The position numbers and the translations under genes are program-made. The notes below the pieces were generated by a model. That model was not told the origin of the DNA, did not search any database, and worked only from the letters and a program-made list of their open reading frames with translations. A DNA stretch of 64,000 nt from Lagopus muta (lineage: Eukaryota; Chordata; Aves; Galliformes; Phasianidae), in assembly GCF_023343835.1 (NCBI RefSeq), contig NC_064433.1, forward strand, positions 73,822,823-73,886,822. The letters run 5' to 3'. Below, in pieces: positions 60,031 through 64,000 of this stretch. Within the stretch, counting starts at the first letter, position 1. Each line of letters starts with the position of its first letter.

Positions 60031-63029
60031 AAATGAAAAAAATTCAAATGCACTACACTATTTTCCACTGTCACAATCAAAATTTGTACAGTACTGAATT
60101 ATAAATTAACTTATCAAAGGGAACAAGTTAGTAAAAGATAACATATTTCAGGGCAGCTTTGATTTCATACTGCTCTGCTGAAGTTGAAATTCCTCATTTT
60201 CAGGATTTTTTTTCATTGCATGTGGGGTCCATAAAACCCCATATTTTCTTATTATACTTTTTTCTTTAAAACCATTTTGCTGTGACTATCAAAGAGCTAG
60301 AGTTATTCCATTTTCCACTCCAATGCCTACTTTTATTCTTTTAATATTGTTACTATACACTCAGCAGCCAAATAGGTAAGCATGAAGCAACATTCAGAAT
60401 TGAAGTAAAGAGCTCCAATATGCCTGACAATACAGTTGCTATTATTTTTATATACAGGGAGACATAATTTCACATGGGTTCTTACTGCCCTGCCATGTGA
60501 TTGGTCGCAGCATGATTGTTGCTCCAGTGCAGTCCAAGCTGCTCATGTACCTTCCTCTGCACCTCTTTGGAAGGAAACAGCTTGTTTTACACACTGTACA
60601 GAGCAATACAGCACAGAACATAGGCTGAAATAACCTCTGTAGCAAGACAACAGAAGGTAGCACTGACTCTGTGACTATCTTAGTTTCCTTTTCAATCCCT
60701 CATCCAGATGTACTAAGAGAAGGTTCCCTCTTCGCAGCAGTGCCCACAGATGAGGAAGAGTGACAGGGCAAAGCGAGTTACAGAAACAGACACAGAAAGG
60801 CAACAGACAGTGGCAAGATTTATCCAAGCCACATAGAATATAAATCATCAGGACCTACGATTCTACGATTCTGTGATCTACCACTTGCTCTCCAAAATAT
60901 TGTGCAGTGAGACACTGACCCCATCCTATAAGGCTGACAGTATGCCTGTAATATCTATTCTTGTATAAATCTAGAAGGGAAACATGCACACCACACCTTT
61001 TCATCTTTGCTGTCATGCAACCTGATAACCTTTACCTTGTAAACCTGAATAGGAATCTCTGAGCACTTTAGAAAGAAGGCTGACTCAAATGTTGCAGCTA
61101 GATTATATTTCACAGGGCTAGTTACCCTTATACACTTGTACTAAGGAATACCTACAGTACAATTTGTATGTCTTAACAGCAGCACAGGCTTAATCTATAC
61201 CAAAATAATCTTGCTTATAGCCCTCTAAAGGTCCTCTAAAGACAACATCAAGTGCTTTGCTAGGCATCAGTAAGGCTGCTGTAACTTTCCTTCAGCTATG
61301 AAATAAAGTATGCCAGCAAAAGACATACTCTTGCTATTATACACTTAATTTTCCACTAGCACCACCTCACAGGACAGGAATCTGTAACCAAGTAAGGTTC
61401 TAGTTAAGACTCAGGCTATTCAAAGAGTATTTGCAGGCACTTTTAATTACCAGACCTCTAATTTTTGTGAATATAAAGGGTTCATGCTTTAGCTAGCATC
61501 CTCTGATTTTTTGTAGCTGCTCAGCAATATCTGAAGGCAAAGAATCTTCTTGTCACTCCTACTCCCACTGCTTAGTGTGCATTAGTTAACACTGGTTTAT
61601 GTATCTATTTCTATCATTAAGTGAATATGCAGATGTAGCCATTGCAGCCATCTTGCAGCAGCTGCAAACAGTGACCATGTCCAACAGGTCACTGCATTGA
61701 ACTCAGCTCAGACTTTGTGCCACATGCATAGGGCTCCCGCAATCCAAAAGTACTGTATCTGACCTTCTGCTTCCTCAAGCAGATGCATTTCCTAGTCTGA
61801 ACTGAAGCAAATTTCATATGTTATTTAGTAGCTTTACTCTGTGACTATGCATCTCCAGTGGTTATTTTCTCCCTTCATCCCTTATACGCAGCGTTATGAG
61901 GACACTATTTAGATGGGGCAGGATTTGTGTTTAGTGTGCTCTTCAGTTTAACCCATCAATTTTTTCACTGATGGAACCAGTCACCTGGAACACACTGAGG
62001 TGCTTCCAACTCCCCATTTCATCTGCTATGGGAAAGCAACCTGAATCCCATTTTCTAATATGAAGAAATCCTGTAATCCTAATCCTTCTCTCTAGATTGG
62101 AATATTTTGAAACCTCAAACTACCACTGGATGAAGTAGCATTCATCCTTCCCTCTTCAGACACACTGTGCAAGGCTTAATCTCATCAGCAAGACTGTGCC
62201 CTGCCCACACATGCAAGGGACCACTAAGATTGTGAATCCCCACAGACACCGCAGCATGACCCAGTGTAATGCTATAACAGGATGATAATAGCAGAGTGGC
62301 AAAGTCTCTGGCTCCAGCAAATGAGAATGAGCCCTAACGCAGCAGCCACGGATGCAGAAATGAAGGAAAAGAGCTGCTTACATTCAGAAGGCCTCAGGTA
62401 GGCACAGATCTACAGCAACAGCTGCCCTGCACTGCCAAATCTTAAATGAGGTCTGGGAAGGAGTAGATCCTCATCCTACTCCTTCTGGTCACTCAGGTGC
62501 ATTGCATGCACTGGGTTGATCCTGTCTTCCCAGCAGGTACTCAACCACTGTTTTAGGCCATAACCCAGTATTTCCATTTGGAAATACTGTGTTCCCATTT
62601 GGTATAGTGGAATTGGATTTGGGAATTTTTGTGTATAATAAGTGGCAAGAACTCCAGTGGTAGAAACTGAGCTCCAAGAAAGCTCTCACTCAATAAGAAC
62701 TTAAACATTTAATTAGAGGCTACAAAAGTACTTTGATGTCTGAATATTTCCGTGGTCCTAGTCATCACACACTTCTATGTGACTTTCTGCAAACAGGATA
62801 CAGTCTCAGGAAGTTAATTTACAGCCAACTACTCCTGTTCACTTTTCATATACTATCCAAAACAGGGGGGGCATAGTGCAGAACAAACTTTTCTTCTTAC
62901 ATTCATCACATGCACTCAACCCACATGTATTACATGTGGCATGTGCTTGTGTCACTTGTTGAACAAAAAATAGTGACTGCTGATACTGATATTTCAACGT
63001 ACCTAATGGTGCCTCAAAAGAAAATGAGA
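60031..63029. other. No gene recognised
   Basis: No coding exon was supported. A possible CR1 tail remnant (ACGATTCTACGATTCTGTG) lies at about 60,858-60,876. Nothing else repetitive was recognised. Confidence 0.5.
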
Positions 63030-64000
63030 ATCCCAAAAAAGGAAAATTATGGATGAAGGAAGAGTGTTCAACAAAAAATAGACTGATGAGTTCTTTCTTG
63101 TCAAGATAAATAATATGGTACTATGCTTAATTTGCAAGGAAACTGTGTCAATTTTCAAAGATTATAATTTGAAAAGGTATTATATGGAGAAAAATGATGA
63201 CAAATTCAATGGAGATCACAGAACACTATGTAAAAACAAAACAGCAGAACTGAAAAAAAAAACCTGTCATCTCAACAAAATCTTTTTTAAAAAAGCTACA
63301 ACTCAAAGGAACTCTTATTGTAAAAAGCTAGTGAAGTGATAGCAAATCTAACTGCAAAAAAATAATAATAATTTATTGATGACGAGTTTATTAAGTAATG
63401 TTTGGAAAGTGTGACAGATTTAATTTGTCCTGATTTTTAAAAAATGGACTTCTCTAAAGCGAGTTTGTCTCACCATACTGAAGCCAGGCAAATGGGAAAA
63501 AAAAAATAAATCAGCAAGTCTTTCACTGGAAACTTAGAGAGTAAAGATGCTGATTTCAAATTTTATGCTTTTATGATAGATACTGATGCTACTGATACAG
63601 CTCAACTTGTCATCTTCATTAGAGATAGTGACAGTGAATAGTGTCACTGAAGAAATAACTCCTTTGGTGCCTTTAAAAGACACAATAAATTTCTTGATCT
63701 GTAAGAAGCAGTAAAAAATACATTAAAGCAATTTTCTTCAACTTTTGTCAATATATCCAGTATAGCTACTGATGGTTCCACATAGATAACTGGTAAAAAA
63801 AGAGGGACCTACATGATTAATAGAAGACAATGCAATTACCACCAACAGTTCGTGTTTGATGAAACAGCACTGCATCAGACATGAAGAAAATTTACATGTG
63901 CAAGCTTTAAAAATGGATAACGTAATGCAAATGATCATCAAATCTGAGAATTTCATGAACTCCAAATCATTGCCAGTTCCAGGAGTTTCTTAAAAGTTTG
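63030..64000 (+). pseudogene. hAT/Charlie-type transposase remnant, cut by the window end
   Basis: The plus strand shows, in broken frames, the order typical of Charlie-like hAT transposases related to the C-terminal half of GTF2IRD2: RVFNKK, DEFFLVKINN, CLICKE with the two BED-finger cysteines, IFKDYNLKRYYMEKN, a Lys-rich stretch with KIFFKKATTQRN, then DDEFIK, ESVTDLICPDF and ASLSHHTEAR. Both histidines expected as zinc ligands are replaced (Tyr and Asn). Stops and shifts are frequent, so it is a fossil. Terminal inverted repeats were not seen; the right end is outside the window. The alternative, a host gene derived from a transposase, is unlikely given the stops. Confidence 0.75.

Noticed and set aside
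1-64000. CRISPR arrays, operons, tRNA or rRNA genes
   Set aside because: None seen; the intron-exon genes and CR1 repeats show this is vertebrate nuclear DNA.

Overview
This window looks like bird nuclear DNA, probably galliform-like. Seven CR1 LINE fragments, several ending in the CR1 3' tail (ATTCTGTGATTCTGT type), are the main interspersed repeats. There is an avian class II endogenous retrovirus. The single-copy genes are vertebrate genes with GT-AG introns. The species cannot be fixed from the sequence alone.

Two host genes lie head-to-tail on the minus strand. ARHGEF5 (RhoGEF, also called TIM) has its ATG at 43,522 and stop at 27,420. I traced 14 coding exons by hand with consistent splice phases (5,172 nt, about 1,723 residues). 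NOBOX (oocyte homeobox factor) has its proposed ATG at 18,595 and stop at 5,055. I traced 8 coding exons (2,040 nt, about 679 residues) whose phases all close. This is the ARHGEF5-NOBOX neighbourhood known from mammals; TPK1, the next mammalian gene, would lie off the left edge.

Layout. 1-5,054: sequence downstream of NOBOX, no gene seen. 5,055-18,595: NOBOX, with a CpG-rich block around its first exon. 18.9-26.7 kb: intergenic stretch with four CR1 fragments, one about 2 kb long. 27,420-43,662: ARHGEF5, preceded by one CR1 copy with an inverted 5' part that sits inside its intron 1. 43.7-49.8 kb: no gene recognised. 49,771-56,034: an endogenous retrovirus on the plus strand with both LTRs, a 6-bp target duplication with one mismatch, a Lys-type primer binding site, and broken gag, pol and env. 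56-63 kb: no gene recognised, one CR1 fragment. 63,030 to the end: a decayed hAT/Charlie-type DNA transposon that runs off the window.

The two genes are not a pathway unit. NOBOX is a germ-line transcription factor and ARHGEF5 a cytoplasmic activator of Rho GTPases. The most unusual item is the retrovirus: an integrase C-terminal fragment lies in front of the reverse transcriptase while a second, different integrase lies in the normal place, and the polypurine tract is duplicated exactly inside the misplaced fragment. I found no CRISPR array, tRNA, rRNA or convincing new gene system. Splice sites and alignments were read by eye and need transcript support.
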